Assembly: GCF_026914185.1 (NCBI RefSeq)
Contig: NC_070573.1
Location: forward strand, 744,001 to 808,000
Reading direction: 5' to 3'
Length of the DNA: 64,000 nt
Origin: Puccinia triticina
Lineage: Eukaryota > Basidiomycota > Pucciniomycetes > Pucciniales > Pucciniaceae
Position 1 is the first letter of the stretch. Every line of letters begins with the position of its first letter. Of the stretch, positions 11,135 through 21,090 are shown piece by piece. The position numbers and the translations under genes were made by a program. The notes beneath the pieces were generated by a model that had not been told where the DNA came from, searched no databases, and saw nothing but the letters and a program-made list of their open reading frames with translations.

Positions 11135-12423
11135 GTCCTGAATGGTACCAAATATCAAGTTCAGTAAGAATAGTCGCATGAACGACGAAGATTTGTCTTC
11201 TCTTTCTTATTTGCTAGTCTACCACGAGAAATGATTACACAATTACCATGGTGGGGAAGGATGATAAACCAATTGGGCTGCTGAAATGATGAACTGGAAG
11301 AGTGAGTGCCATTTTCCGAGATTATTTTACTCCAACTGGAAGATATCGCCGTCCGGGAAGATATTGCCGTCCGATGGCACGTAAGGACTTGTAGTACGTT
11401 AACGTATTGAAATTGTAAGGTGTGGGAGTTACACGTATTTAAATTTGGAAGAAAACGCAAAGATCAATTGCTTCCTCAAAGAGTCAGACAATTTATGCTT
11501 GAAATGATGTGCTAAATGAGAAGTCTTCTTCAGTTGAGGTAAAGGCTAAGGTCACCTGATTGCGGAGATGTCCTTTCCCTGCGTAAATGAGTGTATGTAT
11601 TTAAATATGTACAAGTGGAAATTCAACATTGTTTCCATTCAGATAAATATACTTATACAAAGTTAAAATGACGATCAGTGAAAATCATGAACACCGATTT
11701 GAGGAGATTCTAGGGTGTGAAATGTCGTAACCCTCACAACGCTATCTCACATTTCATTTGGCTATTTATGTTACTGCTTGGCAAAGATGTAAACAGGTAT
11801 TTCGTACTGTGACATGTTTATGTATGTCCAGGTCAGGGAGTCTAGATTTGGTAGATACATAGTAACTGAACAGGCCCTTTGCTGAATTCGCAGCATGTGT
11901 CTGTCCAAAAACAAAATCCCCCATCGTCGGGCAATGTCACAGGTGCATCGCCAGCTTTCGCCACTTCGCTTCTCGACCCCGACAGGAAGGGGGTATGTCA
12001 ATAGCTGTGGATACTTTGTTGCGGGATTACATATTGTGGATTGTAATTCCAGGTAATTCCCTGTCTGGCGGGAGGAGCAGGCGATCTCAAAGAAACATTC
12101 ACTGCGGTCGATCCTGGTCGATCAAGTTGGCCGTCGTCTAAGCTTTGTACACCAACACAAGCAGCACGTTGCTTTGTATGTACAAGAAAAAGCGGTACGT
12201 TGCAAGTCTGAAAGTGCACTGCCCAGCCTCCGGCCGGAGGGAGGAATAGGCCTGACAGGGCCTGACTATGTACATACAGCAACAGTTTCTCCTCATTCTG
12301 TGGTTAGAGTTAAGCCGCACTATCCAATTCAACATGATAACCAGAAGATCTATGTCCACCGATATGAACGAAAACGACCCATGTTCTCTTAACACCGAAG
12401 TGTAAGTAATGTATAAAAAAAAA
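11135..12423. other. Intergenic stretch between hydrolase and MDM10
   Basis: AT-rich. An open minus frame at 11161-11460 could hold an upstream exon of the hydrolase, but it shows no domain. Nothing else is supported between 11461 and 12423. Confidence 0.4.
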
Positions 12424-14575
12424 CTAATTATCAGTTGTATATTGAAGCTCTAAACAAATGCCTTTGATCAATGGAGATTGGGGACGGTCATGATTGGATA
12501 ACTTAAGCTTTTTGTCAAGACCTGAAGGATGTGATGTTGGTAAGCACAATGAGGGAGAGGAGACCAAAAACTCGGATTGGATGCCGATCCCGATCAGGCA
12601 CTCTTTCCATCTGCCTTCCCACATTAATGTTAATCCCTAAGAGAGATAAATATTTATTTTCAGTAATCGGCACGGCCAAAATATTTTTGCGAAACTGTGC
12701 GCACGTGGTAGTAGTAAAAGAGGATCATGACTTACTGTTACTGGGGAAACCCTAGCTCTGAGGATACTTAAAGTATCCTCTACTCCAGAAACTGTCCTCC
12801 AGAAGTAATGAATCAAGTGACTGTTTGAAACCCCAGAAGCTCTGTTGGCATCCTGCTTCTCGTTCGTCGAGTCCAGGTATGACTTTTCTGTCTTGACGCC
12901 TCTTTGTTCGTCAGCTCCCCCAGCAAGCATCTCGTGAACTTGATTATTAAGTTGAGAGTTCTTGGTCCGTTTCTTTTGGAGCCATTCTAAGCCAAACGTA
13001 ATATCCGAATCGAACGAAAAAAAGTTGAAATCAAATCTATGATATCAAACACCATGAAGAATAAGTCTATCTGCCCTAAGATGGAAGGAGGGGGCGAAAA
13101 GCTCAAATAGAAAATTGTAATATCGCAACGCTTACCGCGTGGCCATAGCTAGATTGGATCCGATTTTCGTACCATAAGAGGTGCTGATTTGTCCCATTAT
13201 AGGGTTTAAAGTCGCGTTGATGACCGTTGGTTGTTGGGTTAAAGCGGCTCCGGGAGGATCAGGGATTGTACAAAACCTAATTCCAGTTGAAACTATTTTT
13301 GAAAGACGGGCATGAGGTTCAGTTAACACGTTTTTGAAAGACGGGCTTTGAGGTTCAGTTAACACGTTTGTTTTTAAAATTGGTCTCATTGACAAGAAAA
13401 CCTGCTTACCGCCTGCCGATTTTCTTTGGGCTGAAAAGTATAGTTCGCCACCGACAGAGAAGCGACCTTTCAGGACGTTATCCATCACTTCATCTTCATC
13501 AATTAATTTCTTCCGATCGGTTGACGTCAGCGTGACCTGGCCTTCTGAAGCAATATTATTGGCGAGTGCCTGATTGTTTTCTCGCCGCCTGGCGGTGGTT
13601 GTAGTAGGAAAGTTATGCAAAACACGGGCTCCAAAAAGGCCATCCTCCGTCGAATAACTATATTGCTGTGACCATTTTCCAGTGTCATGATTCATGGATA
13701 CCATTAGGTTCCAAATCGAAGGGCCTCCGATCCCATTCGGGGACATATGATTAGTCGGGGAGCCATCTTGATTGGTGCCATTGCCGCTCATTCCTAATGG
13801 ATTCGAGGAGGAAGAGGGGACCGATACTAATGTTGCCAAGCCTTGCAAAGTTGGAGAAAATTGGTACGAGTACAAGGCATCTAACCTGTACGTTGGAAGG
13901 TGAAAACGTCCATAAAGCAAGTAGTCTTGAGCTGTTTATGGAAAAGTGAGAACATGTTGAATTAAGCAAGGTCAGCTCATATGATTCACCGTGTTTCATT
14001 TCGGAGATGTTTTGAAAATAAGGGATTAAGAATGGAAATTAACTATGAAGGCAGACTTGGTCGGTTTACAAACCCATGTAAGTACCATTGCGCTGATCGG
14101 CCGACTTATTTGGAGGGGGAGAGGGAACTGCGAATCGATCGACTACCGTGGTCAGTGCGGCCAATCTGGTTGGAATGAATTGAAAGGACTGGATGCTTGA
14201 TGCCACATAAGAGAAGCTGCCTGTTAGGGTCGGGTATGGGCACGACTGGGGCAACGTTCGTTGGTCGAGGTAAATGTTTGAAGGCGAACTGAGGACGGAA
14301 AGTGACGCGGAATTGGCAAATTGATGTGCAGGCAGCTTGCCCAATGAAAAATGGATCCCAGGCAGGAAGTTCAGATCGAGCAATGCTACGGTGACCGAAT
14401 AAATTGCACCAGCGGGACCAGCGATCAGCTCTTGCGAATCCAACAGTTTGCCGAGGATTCAAATTAATCTCTATTCACCTCGGGTCGGTTTGGTCAACTG
14501 GGCGTAATCGTTTTCAGGGTCCCAGCCTATGGCAGCGTAATGCGAACTGAGCAACTGGGATCCGAATGGATGCAT
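12424..14575 (-). CDS. MDM10: MDM10, beta-barrel subunit of the ERMES ER-mitochondria tether
   Basis: Mdm10 is a mitochondrial outer-membrane beta-barrel that anchors the ER-mitochondria encounter structure (with Mmm1, Mdm12, Mdm34) and also joins the SAM complex. Exons on the minus strand: 14575-14479, 14385-14074, 13931-13410, 13292-13136, 13036-12736 and 12636-12424, about 533 aa. Phases agree at every junction. Conserved blocks seen after splicing: the N-terminal MHPFGSQLLSSHYAAIGWDP, GIHFSLGKLP, DYLLYGRFHLP, GGELYFSAQRKSAGVSTGIRF, ATLNPIMGQISTSYG, RFDFNFFSF and the C-terminal LWEGRWKECLIGIGIQSE-like strand. The Gly/Ser/Asn insert around residues 170-210 and a spacer before the last strands make it somewhat longer than yeast Mdm10 (493 aa). 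The exon 2 donor could instead lie at the earlier GTACTT. Strong call. Confidence 0.93.
13296..13367. repeat. Tandem ~36-bp duplication inside an MDM10 intron
   Basis: Two direct units reading TTTTTGAAAGACGGGC...GGTTCAGTTAACACG follow each other inside the 13293-13409 intron, leaving the splice sites intact. Confidence 0.8.
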
Positions 14576-14987
14576 AGTCAGCAATCAATCTCTTGAAGTG
14601 AGCAATTGGAGAGATGTAAATTACCTGACTGCAACGGTGTTCAATTGAGGCCCCATTGAACTGTGACAGTCTTCAGCAAACTCAAGACCTGTGAAATCTC
14701 TAGTGACAGCAGCTCGCCCAACCAGGCACATCAGGCTCAGCTTTTGGCAACTTTCAACATTTGATAATTCCAGATCTGCAGCTAGAAAACTTCAATTCTT
14801 TCGAATCCCGTCAATCTGCAGCCTCCTGCAGAACCATATCTGCAGCCAGGAAACTTTAATTTTTGTGGGGACATGCTGTCCCAGGGGCTGCAGATTTGGG
14901 TCTGCAGGGTCTCTAGATCTTGACGGGAAGTCCGCAATGCTGTCCCAGAGCTACAGATCTGGTTCTGTGGGATCTCTGGTTCTCAAC
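14576..14987. other. MDM10 upstream region with degenerate repeat fragments
   Basis: It contains repeated CTGCAG-rich phrases and one GACGGGAAGTCC terminus (near 14922) of the palindromic MITE family. No gene. Confidence 0.4.
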
Positions 14988-15108
14988 AAGGGATGACTTC
15001 TTGCCCATCTGGAAATCCAGATTTTCTCAGGATTTGGGACAATCAAGCCCATATTTCCCTGCAAAATCTGGAAAAATCTAACTCCCCAGATTGACAGGCA
15101 GTCCTCTA
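14988..15108. mobile_element. Palindromic MITE, GATGACTTC...family, diverged copy
   Basis: Left end GGATGACTTCTTGCCCATCTGG and right end CCCCAGATTGACAGGCAGTC form an inverted pair like that of 9388-9506. Non-coding. Confidence 0.55.
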
Positions 15109-15219
15109 CTAGATATGATTTTCTTTTCAAATCAAGAAGATTCTTGAGGTATGTCTAGGATTTTACTTTTCTACTAATCTAATCTTTGAGTATATCCAAT
15201 TCTTTATTGGTAGTGACTT

Positions 15220-15400
15220 GGCTAATCATGAGTGAATTTTGGCACTTTCTCCCTTTAGCTTTGAGCTGAAGAGAATTGTATTTTTCTTTGGCTAAAAGCC
15301 AAAAGACGGTGGAGCTGGTGGATCCAGCTTCACTGAAGCTGGGGCTCTGGAAGTGGAGCTGGATGAGTAGGAAATAATTGCCCATCCTGGCAATACACTT
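15220..15400. repeat. Dispersed repeat with TTTGGCTAAAAGCCAAA hairpin
   Basis: The palindrome CTTTGGCTAAAAGCCAAA followed by GGAGCTGG-rich sequence recurs at about 18240-18300 and 18655-18780, so it is part of an interspersed family. Class not determined. Confidence 0.55.
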
Positions 15401-15717
15401 CTCATTGTACTGTAACAGCGTGTTATGAGCTGCGCAGCGCGCCTTGCACTAGCCGGGGGCCCGAAGACATGTTACACGTTGTATCCACATGTCACGCGTC
15501 TCTACTACATAGAGACGCCGGGGAGAGAGCACCACACTCTCCCCATCTAGCAATCTACTTATTACAGCTAGACACCCGCAGAAGAGACAATCCTCCCTCT
15601 CCACCTTACAAGACCCGACCCGAGCCATAACACAGCGCACCAATACAATATCTGATAAAATTTATCACATATTGGTACAAACTGATACAATGTAGTGTGC
15701 ATCCAATACATAGAAAA

Positions 15718-16122
15718 TGTGAAACTCCATAAAATATTATTTGTCCTATGGGAGTTGAACCCATGTCTCTTATATCCATTTCAAGTGGACTAACCACTGT
15801 CACTACGGGCAAATAGGTGTTGTTGCGGCCCGCAGGGTCACCTGACATTGCATTTGGGGTCGCGGCCACAGTGACTGCGCAAGTAGGCGCAGTCACGCGG
15901 GCTTGCAACGACAGGGTGACGCTGCATCCCGCAGCAACAGCTACATGCCTGTAGTGTGTACTAAGGACGCTTGGATATGAATGGCTGCAGGTGGGTCAAT
16001 GAACATCCACTGGTGTCACATGAAGAATCCTAATTGAGGGTAAGACCTGTAAATGACAGGTCATGAATTAGTGATACCAGCAGGTATGATAAAGCTAAGA
16101 GTAGCAGAACCACAACCTGACA
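15718..16122 (-). mobile_element. Short LTR-like element with tRNA-like segment, copy 1 (split by a CACTA MITE)
   Basis: It begins TGTGAAACTCC, ends ACAACCTGACA (TG...CA) and is flanked by GAAAA on both sides (15713-15717, 16123-16127). Without the 156-bp insert plus duplicated triplet it is about the length of copy 2 (246 bp). On the minus strand it carries a tRNA-like D-arm, AGAC variable region and T-arm GGGTTCAACTCCC. No coding capacity. Confidence 0.8.
15801..15956. mobile_element. 156-bp CACTA-type MITE nested in the LTR-like element
   Basis: The ends are CACTAC...GTAGTG, with imperfect inverted repeats of about 42 bp reaching GGTCACC / GGTGAC. It is flanked by TGT on both sides (15798-15800, 15957-15959). 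CACTA ends plus a 3-bp duplication define the CMC/EnSpm superfamily. The empty site is seen in the second LTR-like copy at 17229-17474. Confidence 0.88.
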
Positions 16123-16802
16123 GAAAAAGCTATGTATTGTACCATGCTGGTATGGGACTCTGTCCATCCTAGGCAGAGGAATTCAGGAGAGGGGAAGAAA
16201 GTGCTGTTTAGGCTTCCCTCTGTGTTAGTGCAGATGATGAGCAAAAGGAGTCAAAAAGGATAACTTGGTTTTGGGTGGATTTCACAAGATACACCAAGGT
16301 TGGAAGCCCAGAAGCGGTTTGGATGGTTTGTTGGGGTTCGCTGTGGTAATCTAAAAGGTGCCACCATGAGGAAAAATAAAAAATTCTTTCTTTTCTTTTC
16401 TTTACATATTATTCATCAGGAATCACAGAAGGGTCTCTACAGTAGTAGATCAAAAAACATAAGGGGTAATATTAAAAATAAATAAATGAAAAATTAGATG
16501 GATAACTCCCAAATGTCTGCCCAATTTAGTCCAAAATACCTGTGACCCAAAAAGGGATCCAGTTGGACGTCAGGATGAACCTCTTGAATCAAGTTTTATT
16601 ATCCTAATTGGTCACCTGGGGCGTGATATTATCATCACACCCTGTTCAGCTCAATCTAGCCAAAAACTTCCGGTGGATCTTTCAGTACTCAGTTGCCCAG
16701 ACCTCAATTTTATCATCATTTTCAAAGGCTCATTCTTTGTATCATACTCCGGCAGAAATATATTACCAGGCTCACAATACACATCACACATTTTTGCCCA
16801 AT
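16123..16802. other. Spacer, nothing recognised
   Basis: AT-rich sequence with no supported gene. Probably old repeat material next to the 3-kb inverted-repeat element. Confidence 0.4.
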
Positions 16803-17228
16803 TGACTCCCATAAAATACAAAATCAACTCCCAAATGGAGTTTACGTCGCGCGGACCGCTTTGAGACGTCTCCCCCGGGTCCTCATGACCAAATTTTGAC
16901 CTGGGGGTGTTTTGGGAGTTGGAATTGTAATTCCGCAATCCCAAACGGGAGTCCGGATTTTAATTTTACAAAAAATCCCACAAAATAGATAAATTTTCAT
17001 ATCTCCTCACTGGAGCACCCAAACGCTCCCAAAATTTTACAGCAATCTAGATACACTTTTTAGACAATATGTTGAGATTTAAAGCAGTAGAAACCATTGG
17101 GAAGGCCTTGTGGAACAGGGGGTTAATTTGGCGGATTTCCCACCTGTGGCACTATAATTCTTTGGCTCTTAGCTAGAGATGGCCAGTGGGTACCTGTTTG
17201 GCGGTACCCGGCATCCGTTGGCGGGTAC

Positions 17229-17474
17229 TGTGAAACTCCATAAAATATTATGTGTCCTATGGGAGTTGAACCCATGTCTCTTATATCCATGTCAAGTGTA
17301 CTAACCACTGTACTAAGGACGCTTGGATATGAATGGCTGCAGGTGGGTGAATGAACATCCACTGGTGTCACATGAAGATCCCTAATTGAGGGTAAGACCT
17401 GTAAATGACAGGTCATGAATAAGTGACACCAGCAGATATGATAAAGCTAAGAGTAGCAGAACCACAACCTGACA
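17229..17474 (-). mobile_element. Short LTR-like element carrying a tRNA-like cloverleaf, copy 2 (uninterrupted)
   Basis: 246 bp, TGTGAAACTCC...CCTGACA, flanked by GGTAC on both sides (17224-17228, 17475-17479). On the minus strand the segment at about 17244-17312 folds like a class I tRNA: acceptor GCGTCCT/AGGACAC (6 of 7 pairs), D-stem GTAC/GTAC with loop AGTGGTTA, variable AGAC, and T-arm ATGGG-TTCAACT-CCCAT. The D-arm and variable region resemble tRNA-Asp/Glu; the anticodon loop lacks U33, so it is not a functional tRNA. Confidence 0.82.
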
Positions 17475-17599
17475 GGTACCCACCACTGCCCTTTGAGTAC
17501 CCGTCCGCAGGTGCTGTGTACGGGTCCGGGTATGCAATTTGGGCCGGAAAATCACCGGGTACCCGGGTACCAAACAGGTACCCGCCAATGTCAGCAGTG

Positions 17600-18090
17600 G
17601 ATGGCCGGCCATCGAGTGGGGTACACACTTTGCTTGATGACCGGACATCAAGCGGAGTACACGCCCCGCTTGATGACCGGACATCAAGCGGGATACACAT
17701 CTCACTCAATGGCCGGTGCACTCCATGACCAGCCATCGAGTGGGATGCGCACTTGATGACCATTGACCGGTCACTGAGTACACACCCCGCTTGATGAATG
17801 GTCATTGAGTGGAGTACACACCCTGATTAATGACCGGCCATCGTTGAGCGGAGTACACACCTCCACATCCCACGCGATGACCGGACATCGAGTGGGGTGA
17901 TCATGATGGCCAGCCACTGCGCGGGGTGTGTACTCTGCTTGATGACCGGCCTACACCCCCACTTGATGGCCGGTCATCGGGTTGAGTGCGCATCCCACTC
18001 GATGGCCGGTCATCAAGTGGGATGCGCACCCCGCTAAATGTGCGGTCATCAAGAGGGGTGTGTACATACCCCACTCAATCGGTCACCAGT
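17600..18090. repeat. Minisatellite with GATGACCGG...CATCAAG units
   Basis: About fifteen degenerate units of roughly 30 bp, in both orientations, reading like TTGATGACCGGACATCAAGC, with GTACACACC spacers. They form the core of the hAT-type element. Confidence 0.8.
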
Positions 18091-18333
18091 GCGGTACCCG
18101 CGGTACCCGCCTCAAGTACCGCCGGTACCCGTTGGCGGGTGCCGTGTCCGGGTCCGGGTGTCCAAAATTGGAGAAATTCACAGCAAGTACCCGCACCCGT
18201 TGCGGGTACCCGGACCCATCTCTACTCTTAGCCAAAGAAAAATGTGCATTTTTCTTTGGCTAAAAGCCAAAGGAGCGCTGGAGCTGGCCGGGCTGGCGGA
18301 GCTGATTTCATAGGAACCTAGCCAAAAAAGCCT

Positions 18334-18392
18334 GGGCAGTGCAACCAATGGTTTTTCTTACAGCAAGGTTGCGGGTTCAATTCCCACTGCCC
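18334..18392 (+). other. tRNA-like remnant
   Basis: GGGCAGT and ACTGCCC could pair as a 7-bp acceptor, and GCGGGTTCAATTCCCAC resembles a T-arm. The middle is too short (59 nt overall) and folds as one hairpin (GCAACC/GGTTGC). Not a functional tRNA; possibly tRNA-derived repeat material. Confidence 0.3.
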
Positions 18393-18497
18393 CCATGCCC
18401 CATTTGGGGGTTAGGGGGCAGGTTTTTGGGGGTTGGGTTTTACGGGTTAGGGGTTAGGGCAGTTTTTTTTAAAAAAACTTGGCAAGGTGTATAGTAA

Positions 18498-18651
18498 ACT
18501 GTATTGGATACATATTGGTATGTATTGGATATGTATTGGTATGTATTGGTATGTATTGGACATGTACCAAATTCAAACATATTGGTGTGTATTGGATACC
18601 TATTGGATACGTATTGGATACGTATTGGTATGTACATTGTATTGGTATGTT
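18498..18651. repeat. TATTGGTATG minisatellite
   Basis: About a dozen 10-12-bp units, GTATTGGATAC / GTATTGGTAT. It is preceded by a GGGTTAGGGGTTAGGG stretch (about 18442-18458) that resembles telomeric repeats but is only two to three units long. Confidence 0.85.
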
Positions 18652-19857
18652 CCAGTGCGCCAGCGCGCCAGCTCCAGTGGAGCTGGCCCGGCCAGCTCCA
18701 CTGTCCTTTGGCCTTTAGCCAAAGGAAAATGCAATATTTTCTTGGGCTAATAGCCAAAGGAAAAAAGGGACAAAACTCGGATTTCCTATTAAGGAACTCC
18801 CCCAAAACCTTAGCTACAATGCTGCAAACACTCCAAAAATTGTTCTGAAATAATGATACACTTTCTAGAGCATGTTTCTAGCTTCACAGCATTAGCACAC
18901 CCCAGGGACACCTTGTGTAGCCGGGGGCTGATTTGGCTGATTTCCTACTAAGGCAAACCCCCAAAAACTTATCTACAGTGCTCCAAATGGCCCCAAATTT
19001 TTTCTGTCATAAGAATACAGTTTTCAAAACATATTTTGAGATTCAAGGCGTTAGCCCACCTCAGGGACACCTTTTGTAGGTGGGGGCTGATTTGGCAGAT
19101 TTCCTTAGTAGGAAATCAAATTAGCCCCCTGCTTATAGAAGGTTTTCCTGATGTGTAATACCTCCTTGAAGCTCAACATATTTTTTAGAGAGTGTATTCA
19201 CATGTCAGAAAAAATCTGGGGGTGTTTGGAGCACCGTAGCTAAGGATTTGGCTGATTGCCTTTGTAGGAAATCTGCCAAATCAGCCCCCACCTACACAAG
19301 GTGTCCCTGAGGTGGACTAATTCCGTGAAGCTCAAAATATGTTTTACAAAGTGTATTCTTATGGAAGAAAACAATTGGGGCTGTTTGGAGCCCTGCAGAT
19401 CAGGTTTTGGGGGATTTCCTATTAAGGAAATCCATCAAATTAACCCCCCTGTGCCACAAGGCCTTCCTGATGGTTTGTAATGCTGTAAATCTCAACATAC
19501 TGTCTAGACAGTGTATCTAGATGGCTGTAAAAGCTTGGGAGCATTTGGTTGCTCCAGTGAGGAGATATGAAAATTTATCTATTTTGTGGGATTTTTTGTA
19601 AAATTAAAATCCCGACTCCTGTTTGGGATTGCAGAATTACAATTCTGGCTCCCAAAACGCCCCCGGGTCAAAATTCGGTCATGAGGGCCCGGGGGAGACG
19701 TCTTGAAGCGGTCCACGCAACGTAAACTGCATTTGGGAGTTGATTTTGTAATTTATGGGAGTCAGTTTCTCAACCCCCTTTTTGCAATGCACATGTTCAT
19801 TCACATCAACCAATAGAAGTCTTCATGAGCTCTAACAACTGTTATCTAGATTTCTAT

Positions 19858-20085
19858 TTAGCTCTTGAAGTCCGGGTTTTCCCAGGCTATATTGTTAGGG
19901 TTCATGCACGCCAGACATCTCTGGAGCGGGGACCCTGGTACACGCAATCCGCAAAGTGATGCAACGATCTTATCCATGGGGTGCAAAACGTTGAGAGAAT
20001 AGAAAGCAGTTGTAAAATGCAGAGCTAATAGGCACACTGGCTGCGCGACATAGCTTAAAAAACCTAACGCCACGACGTTGCGCAT
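19858..20085 (-). CDS. Short open frame with hydrophobic N-terminus, unknown
   Basis: A 75-codon frame starting MRNVVALGFLSYVAQPVCLL, with a hydrophobic N-terminal segment that could be a signal anchor or signal peptide, and four cysteines in all. No domain recognised, and no convincing splicing to the minus-strand frames at 20247-20552 and 20623-20808. It lies just outside the 3-kb foldback element. May be spurious; small cysteine-containing secreted proteins are common in rusts, which is the only reason to list it. Confidence 0.2.
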   Translation of the reverse strand: MRNVVALGFLSYVAQPVCLLALHFTTAFYSLNVLHPMDKIVASLCGLRVPGSPLQRCLACMNPNNIAWENPDFKS

Positions 20086-21090
20086 CTAAGGAGCGGTTTT
20101 CCGGCCAAAAAAAAGCTGATATGCCGATCTTCAGATTATGATGATCAACCCTTCCTTTTTTTAGTTTTGTTAAGATTTATCTTTTCATCCCACAGTTGCC
20201 TCAAATCTAATTTTACTTTGTTCCCAGCGGGCGTGGATTTCAAAGCTCAAAGATACTGACAACCTAAAGTTGAATTCAAAATTTTATGTCTACATATTTG
20301 ATGATGAACATCAGCCTCTAATTTTGAAATGGGCCCGTTCAGCTGTTTCGGTTGTATAACTTGATAACGAAAGTAAAGCAATTGAGTGCTGGACTTATTG
20401 TGGTTTACGCAGCTTGTCAAACAGCAAACGCGCACCATCTCGTGCTTGACCAGTTGCGCAAAACGTGAAATGCGACAAATGTGATAGTATCCTTGTTGAT
20501 TGTAGCACGCCGGTTTTCGCAACCAGGATGCAACATTTTTTTTCACCGGCATGGACGCCTTCTCAGTGGTCTGTTTCTAGACTGCGATCGGCTGCACTTG
20601 CCCCGCGGGAGGATATAATTTTTTATGTAGCAGTAACTATTTGGCATGGACAGAAATACTTATTTTGGATATGACTGCGTCGTCCATACTTGTGATGAAA
20701 AACTTCAGCGTCGGTATGTAGCAGGTTTCTAGACAAAGTATTGCTTGAATTTGTGTTGGAGACTTTGAACACATCTTGCAGGGTCAATGACACCTTGTCT
20801 TGTGGCATCTCCGAGAAATTCCTGTCAAAAAAGTTATTATTGAAAGAAAAGTCATGGTCTCCTTACCAATTCTGATCATAGTTGAGCCTGATAAATCCTT
20901 TGCATTCTGTCATAAGTGCTAGGAGCATGACTGATGAACTAACCATGGAATATTCGTTCAACAGTTCTTCACTGGGCTCTTACCCATCTTTTCAAAGCCT
21001 CAGCTCCCCCTGACAATTATTTGCCCAACAAGAAATGTCCAATTTACCGAACATGGTCGACCAATATTAAAACTCAAAAAGGTTTATTAC
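20086..21090. other. Unresolved region upstream of the RING gene
   Basis: Minus-strand open frames of 101 codons (20247-20552) and 61 codons (20623-20808) have no recognisable domain. They might be exons of one unannotated gene, but I could not join them convincingly. Confidence 0.3.

Larger units (their letters stand above)
17174..18224. mobile_element. Non-autonomous hAT-type element, TAGAGATGG family, 1051 bp
   Basis: It starts TAGAGATGGCC and ends CCCATCTCTA, flanked by perfect 8-bp duplications CTCTTAGC (17166-17173 and 18225-18232). Subterminal GGGTACC/CGGGTACCCG motifs are repeated at both ends. An 8-bp duplication with TA-rich 5-bp ends fits the hAT superfamily. The interior is a ~30-bp minisatellite and it has no transposase. 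It contains the LTR-like element at 17229-17474. Confidence 0.88.
16803..19764. mobile_element. ~3-kb inverted-repeat (foldback-like) DNA element
   Basis: The left arm (from TGACTCCCATAAAATACAAA, about 16803-17150) reappears as its reverse complement at about 19420-19764, including the ACGTCTCCCCCGGG segment and the region complementary to GGAAATCCAYCAAATTAACC. The interior from 18790 to 19440 alternates direct and inverted ~170-bp units related to the arms (GGTGTCCCTGAGGTGG, GCTGATTTGGC). No transposase frame was found, and no target duplication was identified at the presumed ends. A related fragment lies at about 40690-40930. Confidence 0.7.

Noticed and set aside
15725..15800. Initial reading of the tRNA-like part as tRNA-Ser(UGA) with a long variable arm
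   Set aside because: The uninterrupted copy at 17229-17474 folds better as a class I tRNA-Asp/Glu-like scaffold with D-stem GTAC/GTAC; neither has a proper anticodon loop.
17600..18090. Possible CRISPR-like array (regular repeats)
   Set aside because: Units are adjacent, degenerate and occur in both orientations without unique spacers, in a eukaryotic TE; it is a minisatellite.
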